Shown in pieces: positions 33,938 to 46,500 of a DNA stretch of 64,000 nucleotides. Source of the stretch: Nymphaea colorata (Eukaryota; Streptophyta; Magnoliopsida; Nymphaeales; Nymphaeaceae); assembly GCF_008831285.2 (NCBI RefSeq), contig NC_045146.1, positions 13,509,149 to 13,573,148 of the forward strand, written 5' to 3'. Numbering within the stretch: position 1 is the first letter of the stretch; every line of letters begins with the position of its first letter. The translations under genes were made by a program, and so were the position numbers. The notes beneath the pieces were generated by a model, which ran no database searches, was not told the origin of the DNA, and saw only the letters and a program-made list of their open reading frames with translations.

Positions 33938-36490
33938 AGAGCACCCTTAGATAAATCAATGAGTTTTAAACCTTTTTGTAGGAAAAACAGATCAGAAGAG
34001 TTTGAACCTAACTAAACCATGATCATTATAATCCTTGAGGGGGGTAGTTTGGCAACAGTAACAAGTGGTTGCTGTTCTATGAATTTGCTAACAAATTAAC
34101 ATCGTTTTATCCTTCGGAAGTAGATTCATAAGACAATAACAAATTGTTATCGTTACTCTTTTCAAAAGTATGAGCCCAAGGGTAGAACGGCAGAGAGAGA
34201 GAGAAGGGCAGCCTAATGAATTGTTTCTAAATAACTGTAAGCAAAGAATGATGGGGCATTGCTTGGCGTCCGTAGATCCTAGTCAACTTTATTGAGAACT
34301 TGGCTCCTAACATTCAAGTGGTAGAATATAGCTTGGCAATGGTTTCACCAAGTTATTATTTGGTGATTGGTGTGGGCAGTTGCCCAATCTAATCTCTTAA
34401 AATTTTTGTCCACATCAGTCTTTTAAAATTTTTTATTTTTAACTAACAAACATTTATATATATATTATATATAATATAAGTATTTCACCATATATAATTA
34501 TTGTTAATCCGCCACTGACATGCATTAATCCAAAGTTTGCATTAATATGATTGCAGAGAGATTGCTTTACAAACAAATGTACAAAAGGAAGTGCCCCTTC
34601 GATTACTGCGCTCGCTCTTTTTGAAACTACTTCTCGTATGACCATGAGACGAACAATAGGGGAGATAATCTTTTGAGGCACAAATAAAGCCACAGAGAAG
34701 AATAGATATTGGCCCTCTAGGGTTGGCAAGGGATGATCACGTCACTTCACCTAAAACCTGCCCCCTAATGCCTTTTGGCATGTGAAACCATGCACAGCCT
34801 GAAATGTTTGAGTTCTCTTTTGTCTCTAGTACGCAACCAACACTTTCCTGTGGGTATCTTTTAACGGCTGATATGTCACATCATCCACCCAATTCATCCA
34901 AGGGCTCCTACGGCTTTGTTTTCTTCCTCTCCATCTCTCACTTGCATATGCGGCCAGGTAGAGGCAGATGCTACTTCGAAATCCAGAGTAAATGTCTGCG
35001 GATTTTTATGGCGAACCAGTGTCAGGAAAGAGCCATTTATGAGAATGTAAACTGTTGAGTTTCAGGTTGGATGTTGACAACCAGCTTAATCGAGAATGCT
35101 TTAAAACGAAATGCAAATCCATGTAGCATTTAGAACACCATAAAAGTCTATTTAGAACAACTTGGCGACGGAAAACGTGAAAGGCAGGTAGATAGCCACT
35201 AACCATGGCTGCAGCGCGAGTAAAAGCTCCACGGTTTTACCTGTTACTATTTGTTATGTAACCAGTACGTGCAATCTTCTAGTCACTCTAAAGATCTTTC
35301 TCAGGCCCGTCTCAATTTTTTTATTTAGTACTCCTTCACGTGGCTGTGGGGACTGAAGACCTTCCAGAAGAAGTTTGAAGAGGCGCGTTCTTACGCCCTA
35401 ATTTTTACTCGATGCAGATGTCAAATGCAAAATCCGCCATTTTTTCGGCCGAACCGCTTGTGAATCGGGTGTGCGGCTGCTGATTCAAATTGAGCGACTG
35501 ATTTTACTCCCGAAATTATGACAGTAATCTACAGCTCCTGTCCTTTCACGGTCTCACTTCACCCCAAATTTCAACAACTCCATCCGTGAGCACCACCGCA
35601 GCGTAGCTGCACGCCTATCGAGGTCACCGGAGAAGGCATTTGCGTCTTCACCTTCTGCTGCTTCTGTCTCTCCCATTCTTCCCGCTGCTTTTTTTTTATT
35701 TTTCATCCCCTTCCCTCTGCTTCATCCTCCACGAATAAACGACCTTCCTTGGAAACGGATATCGTTCTATAATACATGAATGTCTCATCCTCCGTTCATA
35801 TATGTTAAACCTGTCGAATTCTTGTAGGTATTCTATTGCGTATCTATTATGATGAAATCATTTGAGCAATATTGCTTTAGTCCACTTTTCCTTTTTCCGC
35901 CATCATGATCATGATCACATACTGCTCGTTCCAAATCATTGAGCGTTAACGAAGCCTTCGTATTTACTGACCCCCTCAGAGCATTCATTAGTGTTTTCCT
36001 GTCCTTGGTCTAATTAAAGTTCTTTTACATTGTCTATAAAAAGCTATTACATTTGGTTGGATTTGTTCTTGAGTTTCTTATATTGTTTGATCTTCGAACG
36101 AAAAAACACAATGTTTTTTAATCTTACTACATCTTTTTTGCCTATTTGTTTCTCTTTTTAATGTTTTCAGATCAAAGCCACCTTGCCTAGTCAATTAATT
36201 TTCACAACAAATTCCGATTCAAACATTCTTCCAATTCCTTTCAAAAACAGACCTTAATTAGCACAGCCTTGATCCACCTACCGTTCCACTGTCCCTTCTC
36301 TCTTCCACCTCACTGCTGCCCACGTCCGTACATCGAGTTTGGTGAGAAATAGTGTATCAGATTTAGAATCTTGTCCGCTGAGTGAGACGCCCCAACTCAA
36401 GCCATAAAAGAATGGAAAGATCCCCGGAGTGAGGAAACCGATTGACCCTTACAGAAGAAAAAATATCGTGCATCAGATTCAGCCTTCTTT
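33938..36490. other. Gene-poor region
   Basis: No supported gene. A GC-richer, CT-rich patch at 35340-35760 resembles a promoter or 5' UTR but leads to no coding exon I can support. A short frame at 35415-35482 (MSNAKSAIFSAEPLVNRV...) is isolated. Confidence 0.4.
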
Positions 36491-36493
36491 TAC

Positions 36494-37220
36494 TGCATCA
36501 GTCGTCCATGGACTCACTGTGAGCTCGCGTTGAGCTCAGCGCTCAGCGCTCAGCGCTCACCGAGCTCAAAGGGGAGCTGGGTCTAGCGACCAATGAGCCA
36601 GCCCCAAGACAGGTGCTATAATTGATGTTGTTAAGCCCCGAGCTGAGCCAGTTCGAACTTGGCTCAACTCGGTTAACTGAGTGTGAGCTCGAGCTCGACT
36701 TGCTTAAGTTTGTCCTTCCTCTTTTTGAAGCTATTGAAGGAAAAAAAAAACAGTTGCAATATTATTTCACTATTATTTTTCTACAACATAAATTGTTTGC
36801 CAAAAAAGCAATGCATGAAGAGTACCAACCTTAAGTTTCGTTGCTTACATAAAAAAAGTCAATTACACACAACTAAAAAACTATTACTTGGTTTGCGACT
36901 TGCGGTTGCAGCCAATGGTAGAGCCATTTTAGTTACATTGCATATAATTTTATAGTCATAACAATAATATATGTTGAGATATTATAATGTGACTTTCTAA
37001 TAAAGTAAGGTGGGCAGTGGCCCACCTTAGCCAACAAGTACCTCCGCTACTGGTTGCAGCTCCATCAAAAGAATAGAGAGAAAAAAAGCTGAATGAAAGA
37101 GGAAGAGAGGAAAAACAAAGAGAAACTAATGGAATCGAGCTCGCGACTCATTTATTACTGGAGTTTAACTGGAAGTCGAGCTTATACAAGAGAGTTCGGG
37201 TAGCTCGTTGTACATCGTTT
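36494..37220. repeat. GAGCTCGAGC-rich repeat region
   Basis: Clusters of GAGCTC/CGAGCTC at 36520-36720 and 37136-37215, including three tandem AGCGCTC units near 36538-36558. The right border (TAGCTCGTTGTACA) is similar in inverted form to the left end of the repeat at 48088. It is probably a degraded transposon with inverted ends; exact limits are unclear. Confidence 0.4.
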
Positions 37221-40200
37221 CTGTGAATGTGAAGAGGTGAGGACGCATCCGTTTCTATCACCAGGAGGCCGGCAGGAAGGTTCCTGATCCTCCAATTATT
37301 GTTATGACAGGAAGCAGACAACTAGACAAATGAATGCGTCTACTTGTTGACATGTAGATCGACGCGATTCAAGCACAGATATCGGTGGAATTGAAGCACC
37401 AAATTTGGTTTATTTTTCACGCTTCCCAATGTAAGCAGATCGTATAATCTGGCCATCTCACCTTTCATCCATTTTACCTTACAGAAGGCTATGTTTGTGA
37501 AATATCACCTAGTTGTTTTTTTTTTCTTTTTAAAAAATCATGCTTGCCGAAGGTGCTAACCAAGCAAATGTCATATGTTGAGGCCGACATTGTAATGAAC
37601 AATAGAAAATTTGTTTTCTTTTTCGCTGTCCATATCAAATTCTGTAAGCCCAAAAATTTGACCCTTCTTTTAAATGTTTTCCTACGATGAACTTTGCATT
37701 GAAAAACATGTAATCTTTTGTCGATTGTGAGCTCTTTGAACACGAAGATTTCCATCCTGCTAGTTTGTTTTATGACGCGTAGTTTTTAGTCTCAACTTGG
37801 GAGCGTGGAACAGAAATGCTGAATGTTAGCAAGGTTATGATCTTCTCTCTTGTAGTTATCCAATGCAACCATGATAATAAAATAATTTAGTAAGTAAGAA
37901 AATATTTCATTCTACGGCTTAAAAAGAGTGTCCACTCACTCAACCCCTCGTCTCCATAGGATAGATGACTTGCTTTAATTCGTCCGGATGCTACCTTTGC
38001 CGTGTTTCAACTTGCAACTCAGTGACCCTTTCTTTACAACATAAAGAGCGACACTTCAAAGAAGTAAAACAAGAACTGACCATCTATTAGTTCTTGCTTC
38101 GACCGTTGCGCCAACCCTGTCCAATACTTCTTTATTTAACTGATAAGAACATCTCTATGGTCAATCAGAGGCAACCCAAAATGTCTGCAGAGTGTGATTG
38201 TGGATCCAAGAAGGCCCCACCTTGCCCGTCCATCATATCATTGAGATGCTTCCTGTTTCCATCCATGGCGAAGCCCAGATTTCACTCGGGATGCTGTCGA
38301 GGCACCGCTCTGCTACACTTATTTGATGCATTTGGCTTTGCATTCATATCTGTCAAAGAACCTACTGGCAATTTGATTGCTCGGGATCTCAGATACACAT
38401 ATCTGGCGCATTCACCGACAGCAATCTCAGATCTGAGCCAATACCTTGGTTTAATAATGCAACTCCTGCTCAAAACCATTGTTCATCCACTGAGCAACTC
38501 ATTCTTGGGAACTTCCAAGAAAAGAAGAGTGAGAACACGCACATTCTCTCTCTCTCTCTCTTCAATGCTAAATGCCAGATAGTTGTCAAATGACTAACAT
38601 TTAAAGATTCATCGCTAAAAAGGAGCACAAATCGTTTCTAAGGTAAACATAAACCGTCAGTAATGTTTTTTAGCTGTAACTTTTTCAATCTGATCCGATC
38701 CAATGCTCCTGCATAACTGATGTCGGTAGAGACGTACAATCCCTCTCTTAAAAAGAAAAATCTGACGTTGAATTGGATTTTTTTTTTATCTATATAAGTA
38801 GGAAAATGTGTATCTCATGGGCCACACATGTCTTGTTAAGGGGGCTTGCCTGGTCCTCACTCCACCTCAATTTTTTTTTTAAAAAAAATTATATGTAAAT
38901 TTTCGACAATTTCACTTGTTTTATATAAAATTTTTGAAACTGATATTTCGGCCCTAATCAAAATTTGGAAACATCTCCTCATGAAAAATTTCTGCCGCAG
39001 CCCTGCAGGAGCTTTGCAGCTGTTTCACTCTCCGTAAGTCAAGTTTGTGTTGTCAGGGGGAAGTCAGGGTGCGGGTCAGCCAGTGAAAACCAGGTCATCA
39101 GTTTGAATTTCATGAGCACTGCTCTTCTATAATGCAAATGATAGTAGAAACAACTCCACGTTAAAAGAAGTAACCATTTAGGTCTTGAAGGAACCCTAAA
39201 CCACCAAGATAAGGGCAAATGTCAAATCAGTTTCTACCTAATTGTGGTTGATGAATTCACTGTTGACATGGGCAGTTTTAGATTCACTATCATGTTGTTA
39301 CCTTCACTACCATGATTGTTATATGATACCCTCCTACATCCAGAAATTGGACATACAAGAACATTACAGTTCAACTTTAAATTCATATTTAAACGAATCC
39401 CAAATCTTAATCCTGTCTTTCTGTTCATACCAGCCAAGCGCATATGCACATGTAGAACTTTAAGCCATTGAATTTTAAAACTTTACAAAGATGTCGTCCA
39501 TGCATAAAATTTATTGGATGTATTAATTGTTGGAAGTTCATGTGTATAAAAACTTTCGTACAACTCTCTTATCAATGCATCATATCAGGTCGAATATGTC
39601 ATGGTTATGCTAACCTTTGGGGGTTTCTATAAGTTCTTCTTATCAAGTCATTTGTGACTTGATTTTGCAATATAAAACATTAATAGAACCAATTATTTTC
39701 TTGTTAATGTCCATCCCTTATAACGGGCGATTTTTAATGCTAAGTTGTGCTCAAAGCACCAACTGATCTACTGTTTTAATTTTAATATTTTATACTCAAA
39801 TTGAACTTCACAACAAGGTAAATGTTATGATCATGTGAGAACTTGATACACGGTGTCCTCCACAACTTACTCTTATCAAATTGCCCTATACAAAATACGT
39901 GGGCTGGCAGTGGAGGAAGAAGCCAGGAACTTAAACCTACTAATCTAAAACTCAAAAATTTCCGATTTTTCAATAGGGGATGCTCTTCACGGGTTGGAGC
40001 CGTGTTTTTTTAATTGTTGAAATTTGAAATGAACCATGTTTCATTTTGGGACTTAGGGGAAAAAATAATGCGAGGACCTAAGCTTGAATTAGGTTGGTTG
40101 ACCTAACTTTTTATTTAAATAATGCGGGTTATATCGTAATATTGGAAAGATGTCGAGCAAGAAATTGGTATGAACGTTAATATCTCAACCTCCTTATATT

Positions 40201-40360
40201 TAAAACTTGAAAGTAAGGGAGTCGTGGAGCAAGCATTTTTTCCCCGTTGTTTTTTTTTTTTGTGTGTGTTTTTTTTCCTCCACTATAACTATTTGCGTTT
40301 TAAAACCTTTCTGCAAAAAGACTCGTTGTCACCGAAATACCGCCATTTTTCCGTCTCTCC
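37221..40360. other. Gene-poor region
   Basis: AT-rich DNA with short frames, the longest being a plus frame of 162 codons at 38094-38582 with no recognisable domain and a minus frame at 38282-38479. A short (TC)n run lies near 38543-38562. Confidence 0.45.
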
Positions 40361-40508
40361 ACAATAAAACCCGCCATCAGATCTCTACTTCACTCTCAGT
40401 CTCAGAACTCGAGCACAGAGAGGGAGAAAAAGCGAGAGAGAAAGAGAGAGCTTTGCGGAAGGCGTCGATGGTGGATCGGTTGCTTTTGCTGTCCATTGCT
40501 TCTCCCAT

Positions 40509-41576
40509 TTGTGCCCTCTAGGCTCTAGCAGTTGTGGGTTTCACTTGGGGAGGAAGGCAGAGTGGGTGGTCGAGGCGGTGGGTGTTCTGAAGCTTCCGAG
40601 GAAGGGGTCGCCCACGGAGCTCGTTTTGGAGAGCGACGAGTTTCGGTGCTTCCTCTGGGTATATTCTCTCTGTCCAATTCTTTGCTTGTCATGCCGCATT
40701 GCATTGTGAGGGAGAGGAAGGGATGAAGCAGCCGATTTCATTTCGTTATCCCTCGCGGTGATTTCATTTTCCCGAGCCTTTTTGTTGCGAATGCAGTGAT
40801 CGGATTCGCGACCGTCGTTACTGTGATGATCGCCTCAAATGAGCGCCTTCTTTTGGGATCCAAACTGAGAGCCGCCGTTTTTCAGTAGAGGTCGTCTTTT
40901 TCTTAGAGGCTCTTTTTTCCTCCCAAATCGCGAGCGAATAGGCGGTGCTTGCGGAGATCCCAAGGGAGTTCTGCGTCCTAGAATTTTCCAAGCGTCTCGA
41001 GAATTCCTACTCCTGGAGGTTCCCGCAACGGAGTTTGAACGGATTCTCTGCTTTTCCTCGTGGATATAGCAAATTGCCAGACGATTTTGCTAGCATTTCG
41101 TTAGAACGACTAGTCTCTCGCATGGAGTTCTGGATGACTCACTGGATAGATGTATCTTGCCCAAATTTAGAGGGAAGTCCTGGATTTCTAGAGCAAAAAG
41201 TCGTGAGGTTGGAGAAGTTTTTCGTCGACGTTTCAGCTTCCGCGTGTCTTGATCTGCTTTTGCAAGCTGTAAATTTTCCCGTAAAAGATCGTGCTCCGAA
41301 ACAGTTTCGTGTCAGCAGCTAGCCTGAAAAACCCTCAAGTCTTTTAATAAATTGTGAAAGCTGTTCGTCTTCGTGAGCGGCGGGATTCCATTTCCGCTTC
41401 ATAGAGGAAAAGTGGGCGACGAATCTTCCATTTCCCCATTTCATTATTACTGAGTTGTATTCCTTTGAAGGGATTTGGCTGCACACATCCGCTCATTTTG
41501 AATCACTTTCCATTTGCAGGGTCGCCGTTTCACCGTCTCCGTCTCTGGTAAACCATCGACCATCGGGGTGACAAAG
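40509..41576 (+). CDS. Candidate two-exon coding segment of unknown identity
   Basis: A GC-rich first exon (up to 40658, donor TGG|GTATAT) and a 57-bp exon at 41520-41576 (acceptor TTTGCAG, donor AAG|GTATCT) join in phase 0. They would read ...LVLESDEFRCFLW then GRRFTVSVSGKPSTIGVTK. A further candidate exon lies at 42384-42412. An upstream ATG at 40468 opens an 18-codon frame first. I do not recognise the product. The segment could instead be untranslated exons of the membrane-protein gene starting at 43594. The true start is not known. Confidence 0.25.
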
Positions 41577-41580
41577 GTAT

Positions 41581-41602
41581 CTCTCTCTCTCTCTCTCTCT
41601 CT
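41581..41602. repeat. (CT)n microsatellite
   Basis: Eleven CT units immediately after a candidate splice donor. Confidence 0.95.
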
Positions 41603-41745
41603 GTTTTTAGTTGTCACTGGTTAATGTCAGAAGCTTATTACTATAGGACCAGAAACTCACGCCTTTTGAAATACTGACCTGAACCTACACGGTAAACCCT
41701 CTTCGAAGAACGGCAAGTCGAACCGCATCGTTAATATGATAAGCC

Positions 41746-41975
41746 TAGGGATGTCAATGGTGTGGATACAATCTGGTATTCGACCGGGTAAGTAAATATA
41801 CGTCCTGTTAGTAATCACATGCAGGTATGATGTAAGGTTTTTCCTTACCAAATTTGGTGTTCTTTTTTACCATTTCTAAAAATTGATTCCCATTCGAAAT
41901 GAAATTAAACGACATCCAGAATAGACGGTGTAGTAATTGCTATATCCGTTTTGAATCTAATCTGTTGACATCCCA
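41746..41975. mobile_element. hAT-type MITE-like element (about 230 bp)
   Basis: The left end reads TAGGGATGTCAA and the right end TTGACATCCCA, inverted copies of one another over 10 bases. TAGGGATGTCAA-type ends are common on small plant hAT elements. Flanking 8-mers (GATAAGCC and CACAAGTC) agree at 5 of 8 positions, so the target duplication is weak. There is no coding capacity. Confidence 0.6.
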
Positions 41976-42412
41976 CACAAGTCCACATTAATGGGATTCT
42001 TGGCATCGGGAAAATGCTGTTCACTTGGCAACTGTAATTAAAATGGTTTCATATCGACCCCACAAAGATTGACGTAGAGGCCGATGTAGGAAGCTTCAAA
42101 TATTGGCCAATAAGGTGTCTGAATTAGCAAAATGGGCTTAAATTAAATTGGCGGATTCAGCCAGTTAATTTTGTTAATATAATGATGACAATTAAATTGT
42201 TTGATATCCTCTGGGTTTAAGGTAAAAGCCGTTTTAAGAGGACCGATCTATCCGAGTTCCATCTGTGGGTCGGCGGCCATGGCCGGATCAGATGTGCTCG
42301 GAAAAATGGTAGGGAACACTCGGTAACATAACCTATTCTCAGTTCACTAGTGGGAGCAATCCGAATTCGTCTATGCCTTGCAGCATTTCCTGTTGAAAGG
42401 ATCGACGGCGAG

Positions 42413-43593
42413 GTGAATATTCTGCTTGGACAACTCTACTTCGACAGTCGATGGGACCATATGGAGACGGGTCTTAATCATGTTTCTGGTTCTTGGACCA
42501 CAATTTCTTGTCAAAGGTTTCTTGTTATTGTTTTTCTGGAGGTTGGGTGTCAAAGGGATCTAGGCAATTTGTGTGACTCACCACTGTCGGTTTTGTGCCC
42601 ACGAGGGGCCTTGAAACCGGTGGCCTAAGGATTATGCTTTGGCCTCTTCTTGAGGGGAGTAGGTATGCCGATGGTTCCGATTCAAGGATGAGACTCGTGC
42701 AGTTAAAGGCTTATAACATACCCTCGAGTTAAACTATATCGGTTTGTATCCCTAGATGAGAGTAGAACCTTGGGATGTAAATGGGTCGATTTAGTCAGTA
42801 CTCTATCCGAGTAAACAGGGTACATTTAGAAACGCAATTTTTGCCCACTACCCCTCTTCGTTCTCGATTGCCTTGATAATTCAATCTGCGAGATGTGGGT
42901 AAATTGTTCGGGCAACCTGACTTTCTAGTTACGCGACTGATGCCCATGCTACATCCTGGGAACACAGTGCACGGTGAAACGCGCAGTCATTCGAGCGAGA
43001 GAATGGGAGCAATTTAATGGCGACGGCATTAAGTGTTCATTGTGTTGAACACATGGCAAGCAACAGAAAAGGCTCCGAGGCACCGGCCCGCGGTTCCCTC
43101 TTTCCTTGTCTTTCCTTTTTTCTCGTTTTGGACTCGCAGGTTCTTCTCGGAATCATGATGCTACTAAATTACTCGGTTACAATAAAAACAACCTTTCTTG
43201 ACTCGGTCGCTACGACCGAAGCAAATAGCTCCAATTTTGCCACCGTTTACAAATGTCTTGGAGCTTTCGTCTATCGGCAAACCGTGTAGGAAAAACAAAT
43301 AAGCCTCCGAAGGCGACAATTTTTCAATTCCCGGTGAACCAAAGAGCGAGGAGCTCGCGCTGGGTGGTACCTGTACGCTTGGGGAAGTATTAAATTCTCC
43401 AATTTTTCTTTCCGCGCCTTTGTTGTTGGTCTCCCGTAGCGCATGCACATGCTTGGTGCAATAATGGCTCCTCCCTTCCCACGCGCTTTTGGTTCTCCTT
43501 TCCTTCATTGCATTTGTTTCGTTTAGGTCTTTCCTGTTGGAGCATTTACTTCGACAATGCGCGCCAGCTAGCAGAGAACCGCTGAAGCCAGCA
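42413..43593. other. Interval upstream of the membrane-protein gene
   Basis: No supported coding exon. It probably holds promoter and untranslated sequence of the gene starting at 43594. Acceptor-like TTTCGTTTAG near 43520-43529 could join a remote 5' UTR exon to the exon with the start codon. Confidence 0.35.
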
Positions 43594-46500
43594 ATGGAGG
43601 ACGCTCTTGTTCAGGTTAGAATTAAAGTACTTCCTTGTTGTCTCTTCCCCTTCCTTCCAATTATCAATTTCCTTGTGTTTTTAAGTGGACAAAAAGAAGA
43701 GAATTTTCATTCTCTGATGATGAACCCTTTTCCATTTTCGTGGTGTCTCTCAATTATAGTGATGAAGTGGCATTCCCTTCTATAAAGCTGAACCCATTTT
43801 CTCGACGAATTTGGAAGTTGTCAATTGTTTAGTGGGGTTAATGGAAGAGGTGCGTCCGCCTTGTGGTAAAAGTTTTGCTCGATGCTCTTAACTTGGTTCC
43901 TGCATCTAAGTGTATAGTTGTCTATCTATCCGATGGGTAGGTAGGTATTAATATAGAGAATAATAACTGCATAAAGTTTGCTAGGACATTGAAAAACTTC
44001 TCATTTTTACGAAGTCATGAACTCCAGCCGACAAATTAGCAACATATTTTTTGTTTTATTCGTTTCTTTTGCTTCTGTTCTAGGATATTTCTTTCTCCAT
44101 GGTCAATTCTCTGAAGCTTCTTGTTTTTCCTTCTCCCTCTCTGTTTCTGTTTGACTTGGCACATTCCAAAGTCCATTTTCGACTTTGGTCCACCAACATT
44201 CCTTTCCCTTGCAAAGCCTAACATGCCCTGGTACATCACCCCCTCATGGAGATCCATATTTTGCAGATGTTTAAATTTAGCTTTGACGAGCTTTGTTGAG
44301 ATCACAGGACTCTGAAATGTTGCAAAAGGGTATTTACTTTATGACCATTTTACTACCAGACCTCTTTTGGTGTTGGGCCCCAAAGCGCTTGCAATGTACC
44401 CTTATCACATGAGACAAAACAAACTATGATCTCCAGGAAGTGGTGGACTCCACCACTTCCTGGACACATGGTGTTCAGTAGGAAAACGGTGCATATTTTA
44501 AGTGCTTGGGGTCGATCACTATATCTACTCACTTTTTCTATGCCTCGTTTTATATAAGCAAAGATCATGCCTGGTCCAATAGCCATATGTGGAACCCATT
44601 CTTTCTTTTGAAGCCTTGTGATGCTCATCGTCTAGGCACCTAAGCTGCATTGTATGCTATTCTCTTGCCAATATCTGGAAGGCTGAAGTGACTGACTGTT
44701 TTTCTCAGACTCTTCCGGCGATGGATGTGGTATTGGATGTGGAAAACACTCTACCCTCTGATAAGTGCTCAAGAAGCCCAAAATTGATTGTGAGTCTCTC
44801 TCTCTCTACACACACACACACACATGCACACATGTGTGCCTGCTGTCCTGCAAATGAATATGAAAAGTGTGCTCTCCCATCTTTGTGTTTGTGTTTATGC
44901 TGGCAAATGATTACAACGGAGCGGGTATCTTTATTTTGGGAAAAGTGAGATGTTGAAGCATGTCAATGTATATGGAAAAAAGAATGTATACTTGGATTTG
45001 GGGGTGCTTCTACATCGTAAAGGTAGTCGAAAGTCTGTTGGCGTTCCGCTGGCTGACTTTGATCCACATCCCTACTGGTTTGCAGTTGCAGGCCTGGATC
45101 GATCCAATTATTTGATCAGGCCTACTTCTGCTGGAACTCAGACGGAGGCTTTTGTAAGGGATGTCACGAGAGAAATTCGTGGGGAATTCTTGCCGATGTT
45201 GCCTTTGAAGCTATCGGACTGAGATTGAGTTCCTGGAAGCTGGAGCTAAGTTTTGTGAGCTCAAGCTAGTGAAGGAGCCAAACTCCATTTGTCCATCATG
45301 TTTTTGACCGCCAGATTGCTCTTGTGGGTTATGCCAAGCCTGGCCACAGTTCTTGCCTTGTTGGTATCTGACACACGGTTTCTTTTTCCCCACCAGAGGG
45401 CGCTTTCTCGCAAGGGCTCCTGCCGTACGGATCGACCGCCAACCGAGGAACATGAGACAGATGAACCCCTTTCCAGAGCCGCTGCAAAGTGTGTGCAAGG
45501 TGCGTACATTGTGCCTTCAATGCATACTAAAGTAAAATTGCTGTAGATATTTTTAATCATTTATCTTCCAAAGTTGGATCTGCCCATTATTTTGAGTTCT
45601 AGCCAACAAGAATTCAGTCTACCTGATTAGGGGGACGGGACTTGAGTTTCAAATATAAATTGATCAACAGTTTAGCACTCCAAATGGGTCTTTTTGTCAC
45701 AAATTAGTTTCGATCTATCTCGTCCATGGAAAAGGAATGCAAGCGTGTGCAGCCCAAAAGGAAAAAAACGGAAAGGAAAAGGGCAGCTGCATGCCTACGC
45801 GCATAAATTTTCTTTGGAGGAAAGGCCTTTCACCTCCCACGGCTTTCCTCAGCTCCTACTTCTCTTGGAATCGAGGTTCCAGGGGCTCGGGTAAGTTAGA
45901 TTTTTACCACAATGGGTACCTGCATGGAGCTCCTCACACGCTTTGCAGCAGCGTGACCATTTTGTAACCCAAAATGGGCCGTACGTGGCCTCTGCACTCT
46001 TTTGGCGGCATTACCCAACGTATTGCCAATGTATTTACGAACGGGACCACAGATCGTGATCTGAAGGCATCCGATATCTTCTTCCAATTTTACAGACTTT
46101 AGCGTTCCTCAAGAATCTCATGTAGTTACGTGATTAGATCTCATACCTGCTATCCAATGGCCAGCTGTATCCCTCTTAGCAATTTCAACCCCTACAGGAC
46201 CTCATATTTTGACGGGTTTGAGCGCCCGTCTTTCAGTAGGTCTGTACACCAGCCGAGTTTACCGGGCTTCAGTTATATAATTGGGTGACTTTTTGTCCTG
46301 TTTTTTGCCTTTTTATATATTTCATTTTATGGCTCTCCTTCTCTTTCTTCCCTCTCCTGTCAGCAATTTATTGGATATTTAAACCTCTCTGTACAGGTGG
46401 AGCAGCGTCGCAGCTGGATGCATTCAAACAGCCAGTGGTGCCTAATAAACCTCTCCTTCCTCTGACCTCATCTGCCACCTGTACTTTATCGGTTCCTGGA

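Noticed and set aside
38094-38582. 162-codon plus-strand frame
   Set aside because: No recognisable motif, no start context or splice partners, and it ends in a TC-repeat-derived Leu-Ser run. It could be a processed relic but I cannot support it.
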